Shown piece after piece: positions 22,678-34,762 of a DNA stretch of 64,000 bases. Within the stretch, counting starts at the first letter, position 1. Each line of letters starts with the position of its first letter. A model generated the notes under the pieces. The model was not told the origin of the DNA. It did no database searches and saw nothing but the letters and a program-made list of their open reading frames with translations. The translations under genes were made by a program, and so were the position numbers. This DNA comes from Siphlonurus alternatus (Eukaryota; Arthropoda; Insecta; Ephemeroptera; Siphlonuridae): the NCBI GenBank assembly GCA_949825025.1, contig OX463778.1:10096733-10160732 (forward strand), written 5' to 3'.

Positions 22678-24857
22678 TTACATTTTATTTCTACTCGTAG
22701 AATTGTGTCACCAAACATTGTTAAATACATGAAAAAATATGCAGTTCACACATAACTCCATGATAATTAAGGGATATTACTTTAAAATATTGCACGTGTT
22801 TGTTTCTGTAATATGCCGTGTGGTTGAGGTGCATCCGCTCTAACACTATATGTGTTAAATATTAATTAATAGATTAATACTAATTAAAAATTATGAAACA
22901 ATAAGTGATAAAAATGTTGGAGTATTTATAATAATAAAATGTTATACAATCGGAAAATTTTTAAGGTGTGTACTATTTATTTATTTTTTAATTATATAAT
23001 TATTGGGAGCGATTCACGAAAGAATTATCCATGAATGAAGTTAATTATCATTCAAAGTTTATCGATAAGTATATCCCTTTAGTTATAGTATACCAGTTCT
23101 ATTTATTGGCAATATTGGCATGCACCAAACTAAATATATTATAACGTCCCTCGTAAATCGAACCCCCATTATTATTTATTTAATTTCTCATTATATACTA
23201 TTATAGGATAATACTTATTAGCATCAAATAAAGTAAAGTGTACTTATAAAAAAAAATCACGAATATTATTTAGACGCGGAAATGAAAAAAAAAAAAAAAA
23301 TTATAACATGGTGAAACATTGAAAAAGCTTACTGCCCAAAAGCTAAAATAAAGTTCACATCGGGTTTTGGATTTTCTGATTTAATTATAACTAGATTTGG
23401 TTAATTTTGTTTGACCAAAAGCTGAACTTCTCTCTCTCTCTCTAGTATTTTGCAATTTATATATATATATATACATTATTATTATATAATGTAAAAAAAA
23501 ATGTTAATTATAAATTATTATAATGTTGCAAGAAAAAACCGTGAAACAAATCCAATGTGGTTACTGAAAAACACAATATTCAATTTTCCAAAAATTGTGT
23601 AATGTGTCAAAAATTTATTTTTTTAATTCTTATCAATATGTTTAAAAGAAATAGAAAACTATAAAAATTTTCGCACAAAATTAAAAAGAAGGTATTTTAA
23701 TTAGCAAAGAATTTTATTCTGTTAAAGCGTTTGAGAGTATATAATAGAATGCCCAAAAAAAGTATTATCAGAGTTATAATAGATATTTTCAAAATTATAA
23801 ATATATTATTTATTTTAAATGTCTATACTCCAATTAAACATAAATTTATCATGCAGAATTATCAGCTATTGTAACAACTTAATATGTTTGTCATGTACAA
23901 TCAAAAAGAAATTCTAAAATAAGATAATGCTATTATATACTTAAATAATTTAAAAGATTTTTATCGATAACCACATAATTTTTATATTATTATTTATCAT
24001 ATATTATATTCGTTATACGCCTTGTGATTTAATATTAAATTCACCAAAAGTCTGAATATCCTTACTGGATAGTGTTATTTTAAATTATTAAGGTTATACA
24101 TTCTGCCTTTTGATTTCCTTAAGTATACTTGCATACGTGCAGGTGCAAAAACGTGTTCAGGGTATATATCATACGAAATATAAATATATCCGTAACGTAC
24201 TATAGCCCAAGAATTACCAAAAAAAAAGAAAAAAACAAACATCAACAGCAGCAGCAGCGGGCATAGCACGTACATTACATTAGCTAAATATGAAAGATTA
24301 TAATGTTTCGAAATTATTTTTAAATCTTTTTATTTAATTCATTTAAATTAATAACTCATTTGATTAGCTTAATTTATGTCCAAAATTCTTATTTTTGGTT
24401 AAAATTGCTAGAAAAATAAATAAAATTACAATTTCTAAAATATTATTTAATTTTATTTTTTTAATTAAAACGAAAGTGGCTTAAGCCACCTTATCTTTCT
24501 ATTCAACTCAGTCTTGACTCTTGAGCGTTATAATATATGTGCTACAATGACATAAATGTTATATTGCTAAATATAGTATCAGAGAAATGTTGAAAAGATG
24601 AACTATTCTTTGATATTTTATTTATAATGAATAAGATTTTATTATTATTTCATTTATACAGTATATATATTTGCAGATTATACAAGCAAACTCTGGTTTT
24701 AAACTAATAAGTGAAAAACACTCACTTTTATATAATATTCATTATGCATTTTACTTTTTTAAGGGTTTAAATAGTTTTATTTTTACTACTAATAAATACG
24801 AAATGTTATTCCCAAATATATATAAAAGTATTTCAAATTATTGATTACAATTAAGTT
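22678..24857. other. Intergenic between copies 2 and 3
   Basis: Contains a fragment of the GCGATTCACGA MITE (about 23008-23050) and, at 23090-23450, the displaced right half of the foldback element found upstream of copy 1 (TTCTATTTATTGGCAATATTGG and CCCAAAAGCTAAAATAAAG). The remainder is AT-rich with no coding signal. Confidence 0.5.
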
Positions 24858-27224
24858 TTATTCAGGGATATCTGGATCTTCCGGAGCTGGAGGATTAGTG
24901 CAAACCTTTGCTATGGTTGCTAACTCGCACCTGTTGAAAGTAGGGTCAAATACAAGTGGTGAACAAGAGGTTTTCTTGGGTTCCACTCCAACTGCCGTGC
25001 AAGTTAAATGAGCATTTGGAGTAGTCGCAGCTGGATCAGCCATTTTTCCTACGAAAGTGCACAATGCGGGCACACATTTTTTTGATGTCAAGTCGAATCG
25101 TTGAAGTTGCGGACATTTGTACAAGTCATACTTGAATTTAGGTTCGGAGGGGTCACAGTACAGGTAAAATCTTGGGTCTTTGGTATATAACTGGAAGCCT
25201 GTGAAGGTAGCGGGACAAACTGAGGTAGGACACTCTGTCGACTTGACGCAATCGTTGACGGTGGTTGACGCGTAATCTGTAGTGGCGCATTGTAAACAAT
25301 ATTCAGCCAACAATTGAAGTCCATTGCAGATGAAGAAAAAGCGACAGTTGGTTGGATCAGGGAATACTCCCATTTCACTGCAACGAAATGTGCTACACTT
25401 GCAAGACGGTGACTGGACATTTGTGCAAAATCCGCCATCACAAAATGGCGTAGCTGTAGGACACACTGAGGTTTGCGGGTTGGTGTATTCACCCAGGTTG
25501 TTCTTGAAGCATTTTCTCACAGTGTTGCAGTCCAGGCAGGAGAAAGCAGCATTGTTGCATTCTGTTGCGGCAGTTGCAGCAACTATAGTAGACCTTCGGG
25601 CAATTGGAGCATAGCAGCCTTTAACCTGAAGAAAAAAATGGAGAGTAAATATATATTATTATTAAAGTATATGATAAAAAAATAATAATTGAATAGTTGG
25701 TTAGCTAAGGCACCATTTTGAAGTAGTTACTTAAATTCTACTCCTCTCGTGAATCATTATACGTCTCTGTGGAAATAGTTTCCATTACAATGTACAGTAT
25801 AAGTTTCAATTTTTTTTATTAGCTCAATCGAAAGAGGAGGTCGAGAAATACACCTATGAATTTTTTGCAATTTTTATTAGCACTGTTTTATGCCTAAAAT
25901 TGAGGTCTAAAGAAGTCAAGGAACCTAGAGGCGGCGCCCCTGACGCCTATGACGTCACTGAACTTTCCAGTGAAATAAATGATCGTCTATATAATGCTGT
26001 AAACAATAAAATAATTGTCACTTGTTTCCATAGCAACGTGGTTGTTTAGAAGCGTTAAAAAGTCGATCGTTTATTTAACCGGACAGTTTAATGACGTCAC
26101 GGGCGCTGCCTCCAGCTATAATAGGTTTCTTCACTTCCTTCATCCTCTATTTTAGGTTTTATGCAGTGCTAATAAAAACAGCATATAATTTCACAGGTGT
26201 ATTTTTTGACCTCTTCTTTCGATAATAATAAAAAAAAAAGCTAAATTGCCCATTGAAAGCTGAATACATTACCATATCAAACATGTTTTTCTTTTTTTAC
26301 TACTTAAAATACTGCATTCTCGTATTTCTCGTTGTATATTTTATCACGCGTATATTATATTGTATGAATTCACATCTTAATATATAATAGTTCATCCCTT
26401 CCCCCCCCCCTCACCTGGCTGATTGGTACACAGGAGGTACCGTTGAAGGCCAGGTTGGCGCCACACGACCGCGCCCTCGCCACGAAGCCACTCTCAACCG
26501 TGGCGCACGTCACGTACTTGGTGCACTCGGAAGGGTGAGGCACCACGCCGATCTGCGAGCAGAGCGTGGCCAGCTCCTCGTCGCTCTGAGCACCACACAG
26601 CGCGGCGGACATCACCTGAGAAGAACAGGGATCGATATATTGGCTCAATATACGCCGAGATATAAGAGAAACAAATTTATACAAAACAATAATTGCCAAA
26701 CAAAAATATATTTTTTAATTTTTTTACAGGGATACACCCCTAAGCGGGCCCTAAGACCTAAGAGCTTACAGCTCGCGGCGGGATAATGGGTAGGGATAAG
26801 GTAGGGAAAGGATGTTGGTCATGGCCTAGGCTGTTACACGTCTTAGCATTCGCTCAGAGAATAGATATATCTATTCTCTGATTCGCTGAAGTAAAACTGA
26901 GGAAACCGTGAAAAACCTCAGTCAGGACGGACACCTCTACTTTTTTTCAATGGACCAAAGTGATGTCCAAAGCAGGGAATAAAAGCACACAAAAAAATTC
27001 TTTAGTCATTCTAAATTTCTTTTTGTAATTCAAGTGAACAATATATAATATCTTACTTTTATAGCTACACTTATAGAGTCTAGTATTAACTTTTATAAAG
27101 CAAAAAACGTCACACCACAAATTAATTAATAAATTAAATTTCTTGAACGTGTTAACATAAAAGCTGTCATACTCAGTATACTCACCATCACAAAGAAGAG
27201 TGCTAGGATGTTGCGTTCTGCCAT
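24858..27224 (-). CDS. Secreted multi-CBM14 (peritrophin-like) chitin-binding protein, copy 3
   Basis: Exons on the minus strand are 27224-27186, 26615-26415 and 25625-24858, all phase 0, 335 residues. The signal exon is 13 codons (MAERNILALFFVM), shorter than in copies 1 and 2. Exon 2 is the same first CBM14 domain. Exon 3 starts VKGCYAPIARRSTIV and carries a Cys-rich module, two CBM14-type domains and a C-terminal module ending PEDPDIPE. One region is divergent (AEYCLQCATTDYAS in place of ESVLECATGFYAS), adding cysteines in the third module. The C-terminal part is closest to copy 2. The frame is intact. Intron 1 holds a SINE fragment and intron 2 a hairpin MITE. Chitin binding is inferred from the family. 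Confidence 0.88.
25815..26232. repeat. Hairpin MITE, AATCGAAAGAGGAGGTCG family, in intron 2 of copy 3
   Basis: Arms start TTAGCTCAATCGAAAGAGGAGG and end CCTCTTCTTTCGATAATAA. Both arms hold a GACGTCA word (ATGACGTCACTGAAC and AATGACGTCACGGGCG). Same family as 11975-12415 but at a different place in the homologous intron. Confidence 0.85.
26700..26985 (-). mobile_element. Truncated SINE (tail and body) in intron 1 of copy 3
   Basis: Shares AAGAGCTTACAGCTC, GGGTAGGGATAAGGTAGGG, AACCTCAGTCAGGACGGACACC and ATGGACCAAAGTGATGTCC with the full-length 5S-headed element at 53468-53865. The 5S head is missing. Confidence 0.75.
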
Positions 27225-27230
27225 GTTGTT

Positions 27231-27269
27231 GACTGCCCCTAACCTTTTTTTTTAAGGCTCTTATATACC
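27231..27269 (-). promoter_or_regulatory. TATA box and initiator of copy 3
   Basis: GGTATATAAG (27269-27260) lies about 30 bases before GGCAGTCA (27238-27231). Sequence further upstream is similar to copies 1 and 2 for about 200 bases, then diverges. Confidence 0.68.
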
Positions 27270-27851
27270 AGCCAAGTCATATATATGTAGTAATATTTGC
27301 AATCAAACAAAACAACCAAAGTCATACAAATTAATATGTACAATAAATATATTACCTAGGCTAGCCTTCATAGTTCATAGTTCCATATAATATAGTTGGC
27401 CCTGCAGCTTTTATGGTTTGCATATAGTTTACTACCTTAAATTTGCAGAGTTCTCGACAAATAGTGAATGTCTAATTTCATATATAATTTTTGTGTCATG
27501 TCCTTGAAACATTCTTTCCCCTTGAAGTATAATTATACTTTATTATGTAATTACAACATACTTTTCAAATATCAATTAAAATGTAGTACAAGAAAAAAAC
27601 AATTTTGAAGTAAACAATACTGTTAGTCTTAAATTCTTTAACAATTGAATTGAATTTATTGATGTATTGACTTTGGGTCTGTGGACCAGGTAGTCATTGA
27701 CCGTAAAAATACTTTAACAAAAATTATTTGCTAATAACACGATTTTTATATTATTATTTTATCACTGATCGTCATATATTCGTTACACGACGCCTTGCAT
27801 GTGATTCAATATTAAACTACCCCAGAAGTATGGACATCCTGGATAGTGTTA

Positions 27852-28007
27852 TTGGGCGCGATTCACGAAGCAGTTAGCCAGGTTTCTAACCACGTTTAGC
27901 TTAACCACGTTTAACTAGGTGGTTTAACACGTAAAACAGGTATAGTTAAACGTGGTTAAGCTAAACGTGGTTAGAAACCTGGCTAACTGCTTCGTGAATC
28001 ACGCCCA
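27852..28007. repeat. Palindromic MITE, GGGYGCGATTCACGA family, copy B
   Basis: GGGCGCGATTCACGAAGCAGTTAGCC pairs with GGCTAACTGCTTCGTGAATCACGCCC. Flanked by ATT on each side. It is the most symmetrical copy in the window. Confidence 0.92.
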
Positions 28008-28413
28008 TTAAATATTATTAAGTTTATACATTCTGTCTTTCGATTTCATATTTGAATGTTCATAGGTTGATAGGTGCAAAAACGTGTTTACAGATAACAA
28101 AAAGGGGGGGGGGGAAGGCAGCGTGTGGGCATTCTAGCACATAATATATATAGCTAAATATAAAAGATTAATGATTCAAAATTATTTTTAAATAAATTGA
28201 TTAATTCATTTGGTTATAGCTCATTTTATTAGCCTAATAGGCAAATTTGATGCTTTAAACTTTCAACTTAAATTGTAAAAAAAGAACAGAAAGTATTTAT
28301 GGGTAATTCTGTAAATTATCAACCAATCATGCATGCATGGTTGCACCATGCAATATCATCGGATGTCTATGAATTTTTTTGGAGGGGAATATAGCTTTTT
28401 TTTTTTTAGTATA

Positions 28414-28645
28414 AAGGCGGATTCAGATGGCGACAATGGACAGTGGTGATGCGACGCGATTTTGTCACACAAGCTGTAAAATCCTATGCGGCGAGCGAAT
28501 TCGCCAGGTTGCGGCAGCGAAATCGCGTTAATTGAGATGCTCTTTTTTTATAATCGCCAAATATGATCGCTAATGGATGTTACAGCAAGTGCGCATTATT
28601 CGCGTCGCGTCGCATGATAAAAATCGCCATGTGAATCCACCTTAA
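28414..28645. repeat. AAGGCGGATTCAC hairpin MITE
   Basis: Left end AAGGCGGATTCAGATGGCGA, right end ATCGCCATGTGAATCCACCTT. Inner GATGCGACGCGATTTTGTC pairs loosely with GCGTCGCGTCGCATGATAA. Confidence 0.85.
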
Positions 28646-29485
28646 GCTGGAAATAAAAAAAAAATCTGAGTTCTAACGAACACTCTGGGCTGCAACAGCG
28701 TGCGAAGTCTTGTGGACATTTAACATGGAAAAATCGGGAAAACGGATCCAGGGATGGATTTGACCATTCCTACGAAACCTTCCTTTTTGTCATACAGTAT
28801 ATAAAAGGTATTTTTTTTATTTATTTACAGTCATAACCTTGGTATTTTTGGTTGATGTTTACCAACCTCGAAAAATATTTTTATCATAAATTTACTAGAC
28901 AAAAATCCATTAATTTATTACACTGCATGACATATTTGTTTATATATATAATAAAAATGAATTTATGCCTGGTAAATATGATAAAAAAAATTTTCAAGGT
29001 TGGTAAACAAAATTGCCTAGTTTATGTGTATAAAGAAAAAAAAAAAAAAAACGGTTTGCATTATCATGGATTTCATGATTAAATTACAGAAAAAAAACTT
29101 ATTAAATGATAGCATATATATAATATATTATAATATGATATGATGATAATATAATTACTATTGTGTATTATTATTTAATATAATCAAGGGCAAATTTATT
29201 CGATCTTTGGAATCGAGTAATACTGTATTACATAAGAGAGCAATACGGTGTATTCGCACATGCTGATATATTTGCTATATTATTTTATAATTAAAAAAAA
29301 AACTTAAATTATTATGCGTATTTTTTCCTGTTTTAATTTTTTCATTGTCCTATAATTCTATAATATAATATTATAAATTTTTTCACAGCAAAGTCACCTT
29401 CGCAAGAAGAGATGATCGATGCTAGAAGTTAAGCTCGAAACAATTATACCTGCTTTACAATTAGTACATGCACATACATGTATAG
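28646..29485. other. Intergenic, no gene seen
   Basis: AT-rich. A 76-codon frame at 28852-29082 is lysine-rich through an A run and has no family features. Confidence 0.45.
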
Positions 29486-29695
29486 TCCCTTGTCTGCAAT
29501 TATGAGCTATCTTTTTACCATGATCTCGTTGCAATAATGAGGTATCTGCTTTTACAGGTGAACGCAACACTGAGCTTTATTTTATATTGACTTACAGCTC
29601 ATAATTGCATATGCGCTCATCTGAAACAGCATATAGCTCATTATTGTAACGAGGTCGTGGTAGGCAGATAACTTATTATTACGTACGAGGGACGA
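29486..29695. repeat. Foldback MITE, AATTATGAGCTATCT family
   Basis: Left CCTTGTCTGCAATTATGAGCTATC and right AGATAACTTATTATTACGTACG, with inner ACCATGATCTCGTTGCAATAATGAG against CTCATTATTGTAACGAGGTCGTGG. A second copy lies at 33190-33370. Confidence 0.75.
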
Positions 29696-30465
29696 GTTAT
29701 AGGAAATTCAAGCATTGATATTTTTCATCGCTTAAATGCATTGATGGACGAATAATGAAACTGCATGCATGGACGCAAGGAAATTTTAATTAAATATTTT
29801 TTAAACTTTTACTCTTTTTTTCTTTCTTCAACAAAGTTGTGTTTCACATAATATGTATTTTTATTTTATTTTTACATAAAAACCTGAATATATTCATATT
29901 TTTTATTAATAAATAAAGCTAGTATAATTAAGCATGTTGACCATAACCTGCTTTTTGAATGCTCTGTGATTGATAAAATGATTTATAATTACAGTTCAAC
30001 AAATATAAGATTGTCACCGGAAAAAAACTGGAAATTGAAGGATTTTAGCTTTATTATGCATATGAAAAATCTAACGCTTTGCAAATAGTTTGAATTTAAA
30101 TTACTTTGCAAAGTTTCCGGTTCAACACTTATCTAGAAAGTCCACAAATCAATTATTTCTGGCTACTTTCATTTAATCTTAAATTTTTTGAATTGTATAG
30201 GTTAATTTAATATCTGTACCAAAATATAATGACTTTTTCCTTTTTTTTTTTTTTTTTAAAAAAGACTTTTTAACAATTAAAATTGCGAATTTATAGTTAT
30301 AATATGAAAATTATTTATAGCTCTATGTACAGTACAGTATTATGTCATATGCAAAATTAAGAACTATTAATTTATAAAAATATATTTAAACTTAATATTG
30401 TATTTGGTGAATAATAAATCATTACATAAAAATGTAAGCATATTATAAAGAGTTTTTATTATTCG
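29696..30465. other. Intergenic, no gene seen
   Basis: AT-rich with no exon, RNA gene or clear repeat beyond homopolymer runs. Confidence 0.45.
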
Positions 30466-31877
30466 CAGAGTCTTCTGCGCGCAATGTTTTTAACAAAACA
30501 TTGTTCAATGTCTGTCGCGTGGTGTAATTTTCGATTGTTGAACGCGAGAAAGCAAAAAAGTAAACAAACTCCACTGTTTACAATTTTTTGCCGCTGACGG
30601 CGCCACTAGCGAGCGGTAATTATCAAGGGAAGCATTATGAATAACATGAAAAACTAATAGAAATAATTAAAATATTGAGGACATGTTTTCAAAAATCAAG
30701 TGAAATGGAAAGAAACATGCGCGGAAATTTTATAGAAAAAATTAAGAATTTTTAACGGTTTTTTATCATTGAAACGGTCGAAGAAATGTTGAGCGGTAAC
30801 TCTGGTGTAGGTAATGTACATCATTTCTATGTTCCCAAGGGCTTGTAAGCTCTAAAATCTCTTAGCTAGCAGTTCTGGCAGAACTTGGCTGCTCTTACTA
30901 GCCGCACTAGTGTCCATTTGTTGATTTATTTTTAAAAAAATAGCCATATAATAGGGTTTTAAAATTTTAACTTTGAATTTCTATATACTGAAGATATAGC
31001 AGTAATTTGATATGCTACAAGTTTCTATGCTGTTAGACTTTAATGCTGGAGTGACTGAAGTCCCATGCAACATTTATGATCGCACAGAATCTCGTTAAAG
31101 GCAATGAAATGCTAACCTCAGTCTGCGTCTTCTCTTTTTTGTGTTAAAAATAAGATAAAGAACCGTAAGATTTGCTAATAATTATTTTTTTGCATTACCT
31201 GGATCAATGTAGTACGAAGTAATGATGATTTTTTTTACTTTTGGTGCTGTACTTTAGAAGATATCGTTACATTTATTATAGGCGTCAACTCTCGAAATTC
31301 CTATGTTAAACAATGGCGCATAGTCAACAAAAACCCAAGGTGGCTGGATAGTAAGGTGGGGACACGGAGCTGCTGCCCCCTCGCGGCCAGTGAGGAACTA
31401 CAAAAAAACAGTTGACGATCGCGTTTTTGGATCCAATTTCATCCGCGAAAAATTCAAACGATGGAACTGGAAAAGCCATCAAAAGTCGTATTTACAGTAT
31501 AACTGTGGGTAAAATTGTGATAGAAATAAACTCTATGTTAAATTTTGGAGAAGATAGACTCAATTTAAAAGAATTTTAATGGTTCATCGGCCCGATGTTC
31601 ATGGATTTCTATTACACCGTTTGAATTTTTCGCGGATGAAATTGGATCCAAAAACGCGATCCTCAACTGTTTTTTTGTAGTTCCTCTTTGGCCGCGAGGG
31701 GGCAGCAGCTCCGTGTCCCCACCTTACTATCCAGCCACCTTGCAAAAACCGCTCGCTAGTGGCGCCTCTGTTGGCTCTGGCGGGCGCAAAATGGAACTAA
31801 AGCGTCACGCAATAATCGGGCCACGCGACAGACATTGAACAATGTTTTGTTAAAAACATTGCGCGCAGAAGACTCTG
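30466..31877. mobile_element. Nested foldback element
   Basis: Outer arms: 30466-30618 (AGAGTCTTCTGCGCGCAATG, CCGCTGACGGCGCCACTAGCG) and 31745-31877, the imperfect reverse complement. An inner inverted pair at about 31335-31450 and 31615-31742 is nearly perfect (GGTGGCTGGATAGTAAGGTG, GCGATCGTCAACTG-type words, GGATCCAATTTCATCCGCG). Two events or a stepwise structure are possible. No transposase frame. Confidence 0.75.
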
Positions 31878-32688
31878 ATTATTCGTCACGCAGTTCGCAA
31901 TATTTTCTATATACATATAAGAAAGGTAAAAAAAAAAAAAAAATGTTGCTGCTGCTAATAATTTTGTTATTTATTGTTAGAAATTTTATAAGGCTAATTA
32001 GAGCTTTTAATAAGCTGCCTGTCGAGACGAGAAATTTATACCTTGATAATTTGTAGCATATTCTTTGTTTTTATGTTAATAAATCATTAACGTATTTGTA
32101 TATAATATTGTTGTATTTATGACGAAGTAGTTTATTTTATTGTGTGTAAAATATCTGATAAATTTTACCTTATTTTTGGGTGATTTAACACTTAGTGAAT
32201 GGGATCCCCTTTTTGAGTCACTCTTTGAGCATTATGTATAAAAATGTATCACTGTGCATTATGTTCTTTTGCTCAATAAACATTTATATTATTATATTAT
32301 TATTATTATATTTATAATAAAATACAATATAGAGGACAGGATTAAAGTGATCGATGAAAATGAACAATAGTATAAAATTAATAAATAATTTTGGAGGCAT
32401 GTATTAACAATATAATCCACTTTCATTGCAAATTATTAACAACAATAAAACACAGAAATAGGAAAACTGCAACATTATTTTGAGCATTTTGAAAAGTTTC
32501 AACTTATAACAGGTTGAAGAGTTAAATGATTTTTTTTCCCCATTCATAAAAATTATTAATTACAAAGTATCCCCTATTTTCTACCAAAAACGATTTTATT
32601 AAGAAAAATAAGAATGCAACTTGTCATTATTTGCTATATTAAACACGATAGTAAAAGAATAAAACAACAAGCAAAATAATATATACAG

Positions 32689-32732
<44 letters not shown>

Positions 32733-33189
32733 TAAATGATATACATATATATGTGCGTATTTTATTATTGATTAATGGAAAATCAATAATAACAAAATAA
32801 TTATAAATTGTGTTATTATTAATGTCAACAATATAATAACATATCAAGGTTATTTTAAAGTTATGTCAATTTGTAAAATGTGTAATCTGTTTTATAATGT
32901 TGTCTTATTAGCGCAAGCTATAATAAAAGGATCTTTCATTTCATTAAATTATTTACAAAATAGCAAGAATGCCCCAAAATTTTAACTTTCATTACTTCGT
33001 TCCATGCATGTAGGATATTATTAAAACATTATTAAATGATAATAACATATATTAATAAGATACTAACAATAAGTTTTTAGTTGTATTATAATTTGTGTTT
33101 GTGAATATTATTATTATTCTTTGCAATTGGACTATCTAACCAGTAGCCTCTGTTCTTAATAAATATATATAATAAATAAACAAGAAATA
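31878..33189. other. Intergenic, no gene seen
   Basis: AT-rich. Contains a (TA)n run at 32695-32730. No coding or RNA signal recognised. Confidence 0.5.
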
Positions 33190-33370
33190 ATCTCTCGTCT
33201 GGAATAATGAGCTATCTGCCTACCACGATCTCGTTGCAATAATAAGCTCCTATTTCAGGCGAGCGCAACAATTAACTTAATTTACGTTAATTAATATTTA
33301 CAACTCATAATCGCGCTCACCCCTATCAGAGAGCTCATTATTGCAATGAAATCATGGTAAGCATCAGATA
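33190..33370. repeat. Foldback MITE, AATAATGAGCTATCT family, second copy
   Basis: AATAATGAGCTATCTGCCTACC and CTCATTATTGCAATGAAATCATGG arms match 29486-29695. It abuts the 5S SINE at 33378. Confidence 0.72.
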
Positions 33371-33377
33371 TATAGCT

Positions 33378-33745
33378 TTGGTGGAAGGTGCGACGCATTG
33401 CGCTTGACCGAGTCTCCCGGTCTCGTCAGATCACCGAAGTCAAGCAACGCCGAGCGTTGGTTATAGTTGGATGGGTGTTCATTTCCAACAAAAACCACGT
33501 TTCCCACCCAGGGGTAAATCGTTGAGCTTTTCCACCATGTGGTTCCCCTGGCTTTGTATACCATTGCACTTCCGGTTCATTGACAAAAAGCTGTAGAGTC
33601 AAGGTTTCCACGTTTCCCTCAGTTGCAGGGAAATGCCGGGATGGATTGCAAGGCCGTGTGGCCGCCCCCATTCCGGAAGAGCCCGCGAAACACTCAAGTT
33701 AGGTTTTCGGGAAGGTTTATAGGGGTTCAAAGTAGCTGACTCACA
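33378..33745 (+). mobile_element. 5S rRNA-derived SINE, most complete plus-strand copy
   Basis: Head 33385-33475 carries the 5S rRNA internal promoter region: GACCGAGTCTC, TCTCGTCAGATCACCGAAG, TCAAGCAACGCCGAGCG and TATAGTTGGATGGGTG. It continues into a body with CCACCATGTGGTTCCCCTGG, AAGGTTTCCACGTTTCCCTC and GGCCGCCCCCATTCCGGAAG. No functional 5S gene: only the central 5S portion is kept. RNA polymerase III transcription is inferred from the family type. Confidence 0.82.
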
Positions 33746-33999
33746 TGTAATTAACTAATTAGTATATATTATTAGTCTTTTATTAAACACAAAAAGTGTA
33801 TATGTAAAATAAGATTAGAAATATACATTATAGAGTAACACTGTAATAGAACACATAAAACACACATACAAACTATATATAATAGTTACAGAATAATAGA
33901 ATAATAGAAAATGATAATAAAAGAATATAAAATAAAATAACAGATGATATTAACAGCCTGTTACATCATAATATATCATATAAATAGGCACATATATAA

Positions 34000-34650
34000 A
34001 ACAAAATATCACATAGAAAATAAATAGAATGAAAAACTTATTGCTTAATTGCTATTCAAAATATATAGACTATATGAAGTCTCCCTTGGCATAATCGCTG
34101 ATAGGTTTAATTCTAGATTTACATGCAGGTATTTAAATGATATTGGCTACAATGTTCGTTACATAATTTACATACACAAGATTGTTCAGCTTTATGATAA
34201 CCAGAGGATTTACAAATTAGATGGTGGAAGCCGTGAACAGCTTGGCGAGTGAAGACATTTCTAACATTGGATCTATCCAATTGGGGCAGACACCACAATG
34301 TTTACATGTCATAGCATCAGTGCTGTAAAACTCAGGATTAATATCCTGAGCTTTTTGATTCCTGACAGCTAGAAAATTGGAGTATTGATCTGTCATTGGA
34401 AGTTTAAACATTTCTTTGATTTCTGTAATAAAATAATAATTGGAATCTATCAGTTTATAGGCCAGTCTAGTTTCGGTAAATTTTGACAGACACAGTAGTC
34501 TTTTAACAAACATTACTTTTACTGATTCTAATTTATCAAAGTCGGATACAGATAAATGAGGCCATACGATTTCAATACCATAAGTGGCCACAGGGGCGAC
34601 TTTTAAATTGAATAGTTTGAGCCCTGTTTTGACGGATAGACCAGAATTAG
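34000..34650 (-). mobile_element. Fragment of a non-LTR retrotransposon RT C-terminal region
   Basis: The minus-strand frame 34650-34217 reads GLKLFNLKVAPVATYGIEIVW then FDKLESVKVMFVKRLLCLSK, the region after the catalytic domain in many non-LTR reverse transcriptases. A frameshift near 34240 leads into CVCKLCNEHCSQYHLNTC, a Cys/His cluster typical of these proteins' C-termini. The catalytic palm is not present, so it is a dead fragment. It lies 3' of the chitin-binding gene at 34763. Confidence 0.65.
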
Positions 34651-34762
34651 TATATATAATTAGTAAATATAGAAATACCCATGCAGTAGAGTTTGATAAA
34701 AATAATAGATATAGCTCAATATTTCAGATGAGGGACAATATATTGTATTTCTTTGTGACATT

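Noticed and set aside
33385..33475. 5S rRNA gene
   Set aside because: Only the central part resembling the internal promoter is present, joined to a repeated SINE body; the 5S ends are missing.
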